Below, in pieces: positions 49,260-61,506 of a DNA stretch of 64,000 nucleotides (its first letter is position 1; each line of letters starts with the position of its first letter). A model generated the notes under the pieces. The model had not been told where the DNA came from and searched no databases. It saw only the letters and a program-made list of their open reading frames with translations. The stretch comes from Heliocidaris tuberculata (Eukaryota; Echinodermata; Echinoidea; Camarodonta; Echinometridae), in contig CM046832.1 in NCBI GenBank assembly GCA_025618425.1, positions 71,138,187-71,202,186 on the forward strand. The letters are read 5' to 3'. The translations under genes and the position numbers were made by a program.

Positions 49260-52150
49260 TGAATACACAAGTTACATGATTAGTTTCAGTTTCAGTTTAA
49301 ACACATTTCCAATGTTTCAATATAGAAAGTAATAAATGAGCAAAAATAATGTACATGTATATTTTTAACAAAAAATATGACAAAATATACATTAATGTGG
49401 TACATACATAGTTGGAGGACACAACTCTAAAAGCAAAAGCTTGGGGAACCTTGCAATGCTTCACAAAAAGTGGATATTCCAGCACCTTGCTGCCCGAATA
49501 TGAATATCGGAACTTTTGAAAATCATCGGGGGAAGGGGGGGGGGGGGCTGCCCCATTGCCGAAGGGGGACGCTTTTTGCCCGAATATTAATTCTTGCGGG
49601 CGAGCAAAATTTCGTTTAACTTTTCGTAGTGAAAATGTACAGAAGTTACAAACAAAAATTACATAATATTATTATCTGGGAACCTTGCTTCACAAATATT
49701 TGGATATTCTAGAACCTAATTGCTACTCGAATATGAATATCGGAACTTTGAAAATCCGGGGGGGGGGGCTGCAGCCCACTGCTGAAGGGAACGCCTTTAA
49801 TATCAAAGTATTGAAATTCCAGTGAACGTGCGAGCGACCAAAAAATAAAGCCATTTTACCTTCTTTTTCTTTCCTTCCCTTTTCTTTTCCTTCTTATTTC
49901 CCTCTTTTTTGTTTTTTTTTTCTTTTCTTTCCCTTTTCTTTTTTTTTTCTTCTCCATTCTCTTTTCTTCTTTTCCTTTTATCTTTCCTCTTCCCTTTCCA
50001 TTTTCCCCCTCCTTTTTTGCCGACAGAGGTGGCGCATCTGCCGACAAAAACTTTGAGTGGGGGTGTGACACCCTCACACCCCTCCCCCCACCCCCTCCCT
50101 AGCGACCCCCCTGTCTACATCTGCGATTTTCTTTTATTGCTATTTGTGTGGGGGGGGGGGGGGAGGGGAGAGATTAAGGTGCAGCATTTTTGTCGGCAAA
50201 TTTGGGTGTCACACCCTAAAAATTTGTCGGCAAATTTGGGTGTCACCCATGTCAATAAGTTTCGCGCAATTTGTTGCATCTGCGCGTAGCCTGAATGTCA
50301 TCAGAATGACACGTGCGCGCCACTGATCTCTGTAGAGATCAGTGGTGCGCGCGCACAGAATCAGTCTAAAAACACAAAATATTTCATAACTAATTCATAA
50401 AAAGGCCAGAATTCTACAAAACCAGTAGAAGTCAAAATAAGAAAGGTCAAACTTAGAACTCTTACTCTTTTAAGAAACCTTTTAACTGGTTAATTCCCAC
50501 CATTAACAGCACTGCTAACCAATTAACAAAATTACCTTGTCACTGCGAGTCGATTACTTTCCCCATAGAAACACGTGTAATTTGGGTGTTCTACGTTTTT
50601 GTGAGGCAACATAAAAAGGCCGTTTTCAAACAAAATTGGCCAGAATTCTACATATGAGATGATTACATTTTTATGCTCAGCAGCTTCTTTGTTTCTTCAA
50701 TATTCATATTCCTTTTTAACTGAATTAAATTGTTAAAAAGTGAAAAAGATATAAGTATTTCTAAAAGTTGAAATTTACGTTTTTCATGATTAATGTACAG
50801 GGTTCTATGGAGGGAATCGCAGAGGGAAAGTGATACGCGCGCGCGCATGGTTGAGAATGCAACACACTTTTTGGTATGCCCGGCCCCCCCCCCCCCCCAT
50901 TCAAAATGTTCTAGCGACACCCCCGAGGATGGGGAGTAACGTCGACGACGTCGCGTTCAGAAATTGGATGGGTTTCGATTGCGCCGCGCCGGGCACGTGT
51001 GGTAGCGCGAGCTGGCTATAGCGCCACCTTTAGGCCGAGAAAAAAGAGGAATGTATTTCTTTTCAGAGTGAAATGGTTTTTATCAGAGTGAAATGGTTTT
51101 GGTGAAAGAGGAATGATTTCTACCGTTCTACGCACAGTACGCACATGTATATTATACGAGAGGAATGTACACGCAGGTCCAGATCGGGGTCTAGATGCAT
51201 GACAAGCAAAGTTGTTTCGAGACAATAGGCCTATAAAATAATGTAATGCATTTTTCTTTTAAAGTGGAATTTATTTCCTCTTGAAAGTGAAATGAATTTT
51301 TGTAAAAAGTGAAATGATTTTTTTGTGAAAAGTGAAATGAATTTTTGCGAAAAGTGATATGAATTTGTTATGAAAAGTGAAATGAAAATTTGTGAAAAGT
51401 GAAATGTATTTTGGGGAAAAGTGAAATGAAATTTTGTTAAAAGTGAAATGTAATTTTGTAAAATGTGAAATGAAATTTTGTTAAAAGTGAAAAGGATTTT
51501 TGTGAAAACGTGACATGAATATTTGTGAAAGAGTGAAATGAAATTTTGTGAAAAGTGAAATATATTTGTTAAGAGTGAAATATATATTGACTGGAGTGAA
51601 AAGGTTTTGTAAAAGATAAATATATATTTGTTAAAGTGAAATACATTTTGTATTGATGTTGAACAATTATATTTAATTCCCTAATGGCGTGCCATACGGC
51701 TGGGCAAACAATTCTGCGCCAGTTCCAGCTCGGCCGGAGCGCGGTATAGGACTAGGTCTCTACTCCTGAGCTTGCTGCGACGGATCATCATCCGATACGT
51801 GGCTATGTGTCTACTATGGCAAGCCATCGGGGTCTACTTACGTCTACTCACCACGTGTACTTGATTTTCGATACACGTACCTATATTGACCAATCAGAAG
51901 CCAGTATTCAGTACGCGTACTGTTTTTGGTCATCACGTCACGTGTGTTTAAGGGTACGTGTACTTTACTTTTACAGACGTTACTGACCCCTCCGGCCATA
52001 GGTGGCCAAAGGGTTCAGAAGCGTCAGTTACTGTAACGTGTGCTTTGTCATTTAGGTAACGTGTACCTTGACTAGTCATTACGTGACGTCTATACAATTA
52101 CGTGTGCTCTGGTCGTTACGTGACGTCAGCTAAGAGTTAGTCTATTTCCA

Positions 52151-52190
<40 letters not shown>

Positions 52191-52570
52191 TTGTTGTCAA
52201 TAAAGCAAACCATGCACGTTAATAATATTGTTCAATAAGGGAAGTATAGGGCTTGGCAGGGGCTCAGGGTGTTTAATATATTTCTGTTTGTGACTGATTA
52301 TTAAGCCGTCCTATAAAATTTTAGAGTAGTAGTAGGCCTACACTCTTTTTAGCAAACTAACAAAAATCAAAGTAAAGTATAAACCGTGCGGAGTTGGTTT
52401 ATTATTGTCATTACTACTACTACTACTACTCATTTTTATTTCATTATTATGATTGTTACTATTATCATCATCATTATTATTATTATTATTATTATTATTA
52501 ATATTGCTTTTATTATCGTCATAAAAATTTGTCATAATGAAATTAATGTATAAAGTTTATTCATAAATAC

Positions 52571-52690
52571 CATGTAATGAGCGGAGGAAAGAGAAAGAAG
52601 TTGATGATTTAGATTAGGAGAACTCCCCCACATGTAATGAGCGGAGGAAAGAGAAACAAGTTGATGATTTAGATTAGGAGAACTCCCCCA
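52571..52690. repeat. 60-bp tandem duplication
   Basis: Two direct copies beginning CATGTAATGAGCGGAGGAAA at 52571 and 52631 differ at about one base. Confidence 0.95.
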
Positions 52691-53067
52691 CATGTACAGC
52701 TCATGTTTACTATAATAGTCAAAGCTATATAGTGCATACAAAGTATACAAACTTCTACTACATGGACACTATTCATCACGCTCTTATCCTCCATCTGTTG
52801 TGCAATTAAGGATCATGACCTCTGTGGACTCGTTGTCATGACCACTGGAAGGCCGCCTGTTTACCCATCAAGGATTAACCAGCTGATATCCAGTGCATAA
52901 GAGGTACTAATACATTAATGGGGAGATGGCTTGCCTATCCTTGCTATAACCAGGGAATCCTAGTTACATTAATACATTCCCATGCTATAACCAAGGAGTT
53001 ATCTGCTATAATAATTGAAACGAGACATCCTCGTCCTCCTCCCCCTTCCCCGGCGAAAAAATGTGAA

Positions 53068-53208
53068 GCCCCCCCCCCCCCCCCCCCCACCCCTTAATTC
53101 CCCCCCCCCACCCCTTAATTCCCCCCCCCAAAAAAAAATAGAAGAAGAAGAAGGAGAAGGAGAAGAAGAAGAAGAAGGAAGAAGAAGAAGAAGAAGAAAA
53201 AAAAAAAG
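53068..53208. repeat. C-runs followed by GAA-rich tract
   Basis: Poly-C blocks with two CACCCCTTAATTCCCCCC units (53070-53128) lead into an impure (GAA)n tract (53140-53208). Long open frames across it, rich in Pro, Glu or Phe, reflect composition only. Confidence 0.85.
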
Positions 53209-55304
53209 TAGTGTAAAATAATGATGAGTAAATGATAAAACAAACGGTTTGTTTTCTTAACAATTAAAGAAAAAAAATCTTCATCGGTTGTTACACTCCT
53301 TGGCATTATATACTTGAACTTTGAAAAATCATAGAAGATTTGTAATCCATGTGGAGGCAGAGCTGGATTCCACTAAATTTCGTCATAGGGTCTATACTAA
53401 GGCCGGGGGGGGGGGGGGGGATCGGCTGTCAATGTCACACATGCAGGCCTAATGAATATTCTAGTCGCAAAGGCGTTAGTGAAAAGACTGTTGATAAATT
53501 CAATGTATTCATTAAAACAATTATTTTTTTAAAGACTGAATGTTCATACGTTATACAGTGAGGGGGCGGGGGGGGGGGGTGTGACTGTTGCTGGGATAGA
53601 ACAAGAACACACGCAAACAATTGTATGCCTATTATAAATTAAGAGAGATCATCTTCTCAATGAAGCAGTATAAATCAGATAAATTAAAGGACAATTTTAT
53701 CACAGGATTGGCAATTGACAGGAGGGGCATTTTGTTCCTCAGAAGATTTTCTTTTGTCACAGCAAGGACACTTTTCTTGATTTCGGAACTCTGCAGAGGG
53801 CCCATCGAGCCCCTTGCCGAACCCCGGATCCGCCGCCATGGTAATGTACATATTATGTTCAATCAATTGATGTTTAAATCATCATCAGAATCGATCCTCC
53901 TTCTCCCCTACCCCTTTTTATATAGAAGAGATCGAGCCTCTTTACCACAAAATCGTGGCCTCGCATGTAGACTGAGTTTCTATAGTACACAATGATCAGT
54001 ACTTCATCTACTAGTAAGTGCAATATAGGTTCTTGTTTCGCTAAGGGCGGGGAAAAATTGAGTATAGCCCCTGCCCCTTACTTCCGAGGCCTTGACTTGA
54101 ACCGTGTTTCTAATACAGAACAGTCTTTAGAAACACTACCTTATTAATATGAGAGGGAATGGTGAAGAGACTGAGTAAGAAACAATAACTTAGAGCACTA
54201 GAAAATATAAATATTTTCCATTGTTTTACAGTAAAATGATTTATGTCACATTATTTTTCCTTGCGAGTGGGCGAAAAGACGGTGTTACCCATTCTATTTG
54301 TGGGCCTTGTAGTAGACGGGATTTGTAAATAATAATAGTGACCATTTATACCGCGCCATGTTTGTCAAAAGTCATAAGTAGAAAAACACTGCATCTATAT
54401 TAATCTGCAAGGGAGCGAAGCCAAGGAACTACAAATCCCCATTCTCTGCCCCCCACCCCCCTCCTTTTCCTCGGCTTCTATGACAGGCCTGGGCACGTGT
54501 CGAGCCCAACAGTCTGAGAGCTAATTTGAAAGTCCTTGTATATTATTCACTGAGATAAACTATGATACAATGTATTAACTTATAAAACAAAGAAATCAAT
54601 AGCTTATGCATTATTGTAAAGTACAGTCATGTAGACCTTCAACAACAACAACAAAAAACTTTCAATCAAACATAGAGGCCAAATTTTTTTTAGTCGCTCG
54701 CAAATAGTTACATGAAAGGGGAATTTCACCCTGGTATTTAGCTGATTTAAATAAAAGCAGAAAATATTTTTTTAGTACTGCAGGGCAAATGGGATGGGCC
54801 CTTACAAGATACGTCACGGAGTCGGTTGCCAAGTTGTGTTTGATTGATTACAACTTTAACAAATTAATAACATTCTCATTTCTTATCAGATTTTACTCAA
54901 ACTTTTATTGGTCTGTTATTTCAATTTTCCCCATTCCTTTAACATTTTTAAAACAATGTAAGAAAGAAAACTGTATAAATGTATCTGAATTTTCACTGGG
55001 GGCATTATTAAAAGAGGAAGTGGGCACAGCTCACTGGAAGTGATAAGGGGCATTTATAAGAAGGGGAAAGGGGGGGGGGTACTTATGAACAAAACCGTCA
55101 CTTATCAGACAAAAATAGGCTGAATCTACTTGAAAATGTGGGGGTATTGTGCCCCCAGCCCCCTTGGGAGGGGGGGGGGGGTGGAGAGGAGGGAGGCTGT
55201 CGTTGTGATACCAAGAGCTAATTGTGCTAGGGGGTAACTTTCCGGCGGGGTAATTGTCATTGTCTTAGATTCATCTCTCACCTCCCACGAAATTTTTGAA
55301 ATTA

Positions 55305-55334
55305 GAAATAATAATAATGATGATGATGATAATG

Positions 55335-55385
<51 letters not shown>

Positions 55386-55404
55386 TAATAATAATAATAA
55401 TAAC

Positions 55405-55440
<36 letters not shown>

Positions 55441-55466
55441 TATAATAGAATAATAATAATAATAAC

Positions 55467-55502
<36 letters not shown>

Positions 55503-55550
55503 TATAATAATAGAATAATAATAATAATAATAACAATAATAATAATAATA
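55305..55550. repeat. (TAA)n array, ~240 bp
   Basis: Nearly pure TAA/AAT trinucleotides with three TATAATA(GAA)-type interruptions at similar spacing, which suggests internal duplication of the array. Confidence 0.95.
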
Positions 55551-57737
55551 AAATCATGTTACAATTATATAGCGTATATTCCGTGAATACTTCATTGCGC
55601 TTTACAATGTAATTAATTATTATTACCCAAGAGAGGTAAACGATGCACGAATTTTACTAATTTGGAAAGAAAACTGATAGTAGGAAACTGCATATACACC
55701 TAGGTGTGGATGTGGAAGGGGTTCTCCTCCAACTCTGAAAAATTATAGTTTTGAAATCCCTGATGTGTGTCATCATACGAGAGGGTCTTTAAAAAGAAAA
55801 TCAGAGGATAAGACAATGCAATGTACATCCGGAATGGATGTGGGAGGAAGGGGTTATAGAAAGATGTAGAGCGGGGGGGGGGGGGGGGGGGAGGGGGGAC
55901 CCGGAGGCGGCCCTTGGGGGCTTCGGTTTCAATGAAGTGGAGCACAGGAGTGGCGAGTTGTGTTGCAGGAGTGTATTCCATAACATGGCCCGCGGAACCG
56001 GGGGGGGGGGGGGGGGGCTGGGGGCTGCTGCCCCCCACACTTGTTTGAGTAGACACGTTTCATAAATTCCCCGAAAAAGGTGCGAGATTGTCATTATTCA
56101 AGTGAAATCAAATCAGCCCCCCCCCCCCCTCACTTTCAAAAATGCTTTGCGGCCCCTGCATAACTATAGCTTATTCAAACTTTTAAAAGACTAACTGGAT
56201 GATTATTCACTATAACGATATAATTTCCTCACTTTACTGAAAGTTCTTATTATTTCTAGAATTTTCAAGGGGCAACTTGCCCCTCCCATTTACCCCTTTA
56301 AATAAGATATCGAAGTCCCTTCGCACTGTAGGGAGCTTTTGTATTTTCAATCTTCTAAATTTGCAAAGAGAGATTTAAGGAAAATGAGAAGTCACTGCAC
56401 GCTCTGGTGACGCTCCTGCGCCCTTCGTAATTTATTTTATATATTTCAAATTAGGCTGGTTGGTGAGGAAAACCCCTTTCGACATTTCATAGAGTGGCCC
56501 TTTCATCCATGATTTTCTGACAAAGAGTGCGCAGGTTTGGCGAAGAACTAATGTTCCTCTGTGCATGTAGCCAGACCCCTCTATCCCATAACGGCATCAA
56601 AAACAAGTACCTTCGGACGGGATCCCGTGTCTTCTGGTAAAGGTTATGCCCCCCCCCCCGGCATGTTCATGTTGTAAAGGACATGGGAGCGACCTTATCA
56701 GGTACATTCATTACCACGAGTGAGTTGCCACTGACTTGAATTTGAAGCATCGCAAATGGCCGAGCACATTGATGTTCGCCCCCCCCCCCCCCCCGCCGTT
56801 CCACTCCATTTAAGAAAAAAGAGAAAAGGGGGAGGAAAAGGGAAAAAAACTAGGAAAGACCAATTTTGGGGCGATTTTCACCTCCTATTCCAGCAGCGAG
56901 GTAGACTGTTAATTTTATTCCATGTTTAGTATATTTTCATGACAAAATTAAATTTTTATTATGAATAAAGATTCAAGTTTGGCTTGGTCCCTTTGCTCAC
57001 TCGCAGAAAAATGTTTCGTTAGGATCTTGAAAGTTTTTAAAAACTTCCTGTAACTATCCAAGGTAAAGTGCCTCAAATTCATTTCCACAAAGTGTTTGAG
57101 GTTAATATCAGTTTTGTTTTGTTTTTTAATCAGGGAGGGGCGGGGGCAATTTTATAGTTTGTCCCGGGCACCATAATTCCCTAGATAAGCACTGTTTATG
57201 ACATTCCTATACCACAAGTTAAGTGCCTATCAAACGCCATAGAATGCCCACCCCCACCGCCCCCCCCCCAAAAAAAAAAATAGGACGGGGGAATTGACTG
57301 GATCAGTAAGAAAAGTGCAGTATTAGAGGAAGTCAGGTTGTACATACCGGTAATGCTAGAATCCGTGTATAATGAATGGTCACTGGATGCCTATATGGAG
57401 TATGCTGCCCCGCGAAAGGCCCCTCCCCCCCCCCCCATTTTCGGACTATTACGATATGCTGCTCCACTATTACGTTTCTGGTTGATCTAGCTACTTTTTT
57501 GTGCAATTCATATTCATGGGCGTTGGGCAGACATTCCCCCGTAACTTGGTCTCACTCCGTCATTTTCTTTCCACCTACGACTTGAAATGTCTTGCTGAGT
57601 ATAACTGAATTCACCGGTTCAGCTCACTCGGAGGTGGGCGGGGTAGGATGGAGCCCGGGGGCGAATCGTAGGGCACAACCCAAGACTTGATGCCAGCCAG
57701 TGGCTCTTTTTAATATGTGGGGTCATAGTATCAAGGC

Positions 57738-58336
57738 CAGGGGCGGCTGAGCGCCTTTCAAAGTGGGGTGGGGGGCAGCAAAAAAGGGCACTTATTTGGG
57801 GAAAGGAGGCACCTACAAAGGGTGAACATAGAGAGAGAGAGAGAATTGTGCCCCTTTTGCCTCCAGCTCCGCTGCCTTGCATTGTAGTTGTAGTAATATG
57901 GGTACTTGAAAGCCGCACCGATTCTTTGTAGCTAGATATGGCTCTTGGCTCTTTTTGTCAAAAAAAAAAAGAGTTGGAAATATAGGTAAAAGGGGGCATT
58001 TATAAGAAGAGGAAAGGGCTCTTATCAGAGATGGAAAGGAGCACTTATAATAGGTGAAAAGGGGCACTTATCAGAAGGAGAAAAGGATAGTTATCAGAGA
58101 GATAAGGTGGCAGTTATCAGATTTGAAAAGGGGCACTTTTCAGAAGGCGAAAAAGGGGCGCTTGTCAGAAGGGGAAAGGCACTTATTAGAAAGGAAAAGG
58201 GGCACATCTAGTAGTAAAATGGGCACTTATCGGAGGGAAATGGGGCATTTTTCAGAAATAAAAAGGGCACTTTGGGGGTACTTGAAAAACTGGGGGCACT
58301 GTACCCCCTGCCTCCCCCGCGGGCGCGCCGCCCCTG
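57738..58336. mobile_element. Non-autonomous hAT element, 599 bp
   Basis: Ends CAGGGGCGGC (inverted, 10 bp exact) are flanked by perfect 8-bp duplications ATCAAGGC (57730-57737, 58337-58344), diagnostic of hAT transposition. The interior from about 57985 is a degenerate minisatellite of about 23-bp AAGGGGCACTTATCAGAAG units. Non-coding. Confidence 0.88.
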
Positions 58337-59714
58337 ATCAAGGCTTTTCTTGATATAAATTTATTACTGCTCTTGCTAATACAGCTAATACTTGCTTTTT
58401 TTCTCTCTTCTTTTTTGTGCAGGAGCAGTATAATATAATATTCATAAGAACCCACTTCATATGACATACACCATACGAACATCATACATTATGTAAATTT
58501 CTTTTGAATACTTTCTATCCCATCCTGATACCTCTCCAGCTGACGTATCTCAGTGAATGGGGATTAGGTCATTTATTCGGGGGCGTCTGACGGACATCCC
58601 CCACCATTTCAAATTTAATGTTATTCTCCACCCCCCCCCCCCCCCCCCCCGCTAATCCAGGTCAATTTTGATTGTCCATCGAAAGGGTCCTTCTGATTAC
58701 CCCCACCCCACTGTTCGAGTCACACGTCCGTTTCCTTCCATGAACAAAGCAAGAGAAATCAGAAGAAGACGGCAAGGGAATAAATGAACAAGGAAAACAA
58801 TAGACGAAGAGAATATTTTAATAGGACGATACAAAAAGTGGCAGAGGGGAAAATACAGGGCTGCACCGACGTACCAATGCACATACAAAATGTGATAATT
58901 ATTTTTTCTTGTGATTACGTGTTATTTATTCCCTTATGGAAACCAAGTAAAACAATGAACATATATAAAACCAGAAACAGACATGCTTTCAGAAATATAG
59001 TCCTGCAATAAACCTTTCTAAGGGCGCACTAATTTCAAGTTTGTTAACACTGTAAATGATGTTTCTATAAGTGGAAAATATAATGCATGATTTTTTTTAA
59101 ATGGAGGGGGGATTCAGAGTTTTATTGGAATTCCACGGTATTAAGCATAATGAAACGAATCTCTAGTGTGTAAACATGGAGGGCTGCAGCCCCCTAGTGG
59201 GGGCAGGAGGTTGAGCATGAGTAAGAGCATAATATGTTATTATTAATATAAGCAAAGGGGAGTGTGTGTGTGCGTGTATGTGTGTGGAGGGGAAGCCTGC
59301 ACTCCCTAGCCAGATCACCCCCCCCCCCCCCGGTTCAGCGACCCCTGAACTTGATCATGATAGAGCCATCCATTTTCATAACAAAGAGGGGAATCCTGAT
59401 AATCGGGATTTGATTTCCCAAACTCTCATAGTCATATCCCGGCACATCCCCTATGTAGAGAATAGAAGCGGTCTCATTAAAAAAAAAAAAAAAAAACGCC
59501 TGGAATTAGACCATTTCAAAGAAGACGTGACGTATTGAACAAAGCACACGTAATTGAACAGACGTGACGTGACGTAAGGTCACGACAGAGTACACGAAAT
59601 TGGGTACACGTCACGTAACGAGTAGACGTGACGTACCGTTTGGTTTTACGTGACGTCTACTGGGTACGCGTACTAGTAGACGTAGGTAGACCCCGATGGC
59701 TTGCCATAGTCTAC

Positions 59715-60614
59715 AACACGTACACATTGCAAGACCTCTAGTCGACGTCCATGGTCTACACCATATAATACCGAAGACGTGTCAAGACAAATTACTCGCA
59801 CCAACTTCCGTAGTACATTTGACAGGCGTAAATTGCTGTGTTAAAAAAGACTCGGAAAGATAGTTCGCCATAGCTATATACACGTGAAAAGATGTCTCAT
59901 ATTTTCTTGGTGTTTCATATCTTAATCTATATTTGTCAAGTCTGATTTGAGAATGGATGATTCAAAAAACATTTCTTGAACCTTCATTTTCAATAAATGC
60001 CACTATAAACCCCCGGGATCAGGCATGTTTTTTGACAGATTCATAGCTGCCATAGGGTTAACACGTGATAACAGGGATTTTAAGAATGATTGTATAGTTC
60101 CCTTACCTTGAATTTATTGTAAATGTGGCTTACATTCTTCTTCTTCTTCTTCTTCTCCTCCTCCTTTCTTCTTCTTCTTCTTTCTTCCTCTTCTTCTTTC
60201 TTCTTCTTCTTCCTTTCTTTCTTCTTCTCCTTATCTTCTTCTCCTTCTTCTTAATCTCCTTCTTCTTCTCCTTCTTTCTTCTTCTTCTTTCTTCTTCTTC
60301 TCCTAGCTCCTTCTTCCTTTCTTACTTCTTCTTCATGTCCCCCCACCTTTTTGAAGATAGGCGAATGTCCCCCCCCCCCCCCCACCTTTTTGAATGACCT
60401 TTTTTTTTTTTTTTTGCTTGTCAGAGAATTTTAGAGGCAAATGTCCCACCCACCTTTTTGAATAACCTTTTTTTTTTTGCTTGTCAGAGAATTTTAGAGG
60501 CAAATGTCCCCCCCCCCCCACCTTTTTGAATAACCTTTTTTTCTTTTTTTTTTTCAGAGAATTTTGGAGGCGAATGTCCCCCCCCCCCCCCCCCAATTTC
60601 AAAATGGATTTGCG
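59715..60614. other. Spacer with CTT-rich tract and repeated C-run blocks
   Basis: No gene. An impure CTT tract covers 60135-60330. From 60340 to 60600 a roughly 70-bp block (ATGTCCC-Cn-ACCTTTTTGAAT then a T-run and TCAGAGAATTTTAGAGGC) occurs four times in tandem. Confidence 0.6.
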
Positions 60615-60622
60615 CCACTGGG

Positions 60623-60926
60623 CAGGGGCGGATCCAGGATTTTGTATAAGGGGGGGGGGGCACACAAATGCAGGATTGTCAACTTAGGGAAACTGCTTGG
60701 AGGGAGACCCATATTTTTTTGGTCTCTCGCCAGCCTTCCAAAAGTCGCTCAGTTGGGGGGGGGGGTTATGGGGTCCAGTTCCCCTCCATAATTCTCTGAC
60801 AAGGAAGGTTTTCTGCTCGAAAAGGGGGGGGGGGCACAATCGCAAATAGGGGTGGCACAATGCATTGTTTTCCCTCAAAAGGGGGGCACGGGCCGGGATT
60901 GCCCCCCCCCCCTAAATCCGCCACTG
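60623..60926. mobile_element. hAT-type MITE, 304 bp
   Basis: Ends CAGGGGCGGATCCAGG and CAGTGGCGGATTTAGG (inverted) are flanked by perfect 8-bp duplications CCACTGGG (60615-60622, 60927-60934). Non-coding, with several G- and C-runs. Confidence 0.88.
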
Positions 60927-60934
60927 CCACTGGG

Positions 60935-61506
60935 AGTAGGGTATCAAAACCCCTGTCAAAATCTTATCCTCGTTTAGGGTGCTTTCAGAAAGTCAAGGAC
61001 GCGGATTGTTTTGTTTTTTGTTTTAAGCGGATGCCGTACTGGCCTAAATGAGACATGCCCCACCCCCCCCCCCCCCCCGGGCTTTTGACACAAACAAAAA
61101 ACTGTATAACGCAACCTGGAACGGCGAAGGTTACTATCATCGCTACTACTACAAGTATGCTGCGTGCTTCGTGAAGCTGAGTCCTCTTCGTAGTGTAAGC
61201 TCTCTGCTTGATACTGCCTAGCCTATTATCAGCTCACTGATCATTCTTCTTATTCAGATTGATATGTCACTGGTACATATTCTAAAAAAATTAAATCTAT
61301 AAGACAAGAAAAAAATTAGGAATTATTCTTCTACATATGCAAATTCACTTCAAACCTATAAGAAATAATGACAAAATATTGCATTAATACATTATCAACC
61401 TGAAATGAAGCTACCTGGCTAACATGTGTAATTCGGTAATTCATCAGCGTTACATCACTAGCACTGTGGAAGACTTCCTAAATAAATGAGAATTTATTAA
61501 ATAGCA
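60935..61506 (+). promoter_or_regulatory. CHCHD4 upstream region
   Basis: Immediate upstream region of the CHCHD4 start codon. An in-frame TAA lies at 61498-61500, so no upstream in-frame start exists. A C-run occurs at 61063-61078. No clear core promoter motif is recognised. Confidence 0.35.

Larger units (their letters stand above)
46191..51697. mobile_element. 5.5-kb imperfect inverted repeat (fold-back element)
   Basis: The left end GTATGGCACGCCATTAGGG (46191) is inverted at the right end (51697). Homology between arms continues inward. First comes a minisatellite of roughly 20-bp ATTTCACTTTTNACAAAA units (46236-47110; reversed at 51290-51640). A gene-free stretch follows with GTGGCGCTATAGCCAGCTAGCTC-like text, then G/C-runs and a purine/pyrimidine tract (47880-48030; 49860-50020), and finally a central block at 48.26-49.26 kb. 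Differences between arms include a TTAA MITE only in the left arm, about 600 bp only in the right (50.25-50.88 kb), and repeated blocks near 49.44 and 49.68 kb. No transposase is recognised, and open frames here come from low-complexity DNA. Confidence 0.75.
51815..59708. mobile_element. 7.9-kb inverted-repeat DNA element, GTCTAC flanks
   Basis: Both ends read inward TATGGCAAGCCATCGGGG, then TCTACNTACGTCTACT: 34 bp with one mismatch. They are directly flanked by GTCTAC at 51809-51814 and 59709-59714, a perfect 6-bp target duplication. Both subterminal zones (to about 52135 and from about 59529) are crowded with ACGTGACGT and ACGTGTAC words, likely binding sites. The interior has no recognised transposase. 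It holds a 36-base T-run (52154-52189), a 60-bp tandem pair (52571-52690), a (TAA)n array, a MITE relative (54715-54950) and an hAT-type insertion (57738-58336). It is probably non-autonomous or decayed. Its termini resemble those of the neighbouring 46191-51697 structure. Confidence 0.75.

Noticed and set aside
55126..55557. 143-codon frame rich in Ile, Leu and Tyr
   Set aside because: It is a translation of the (TAA)n microsatellite.
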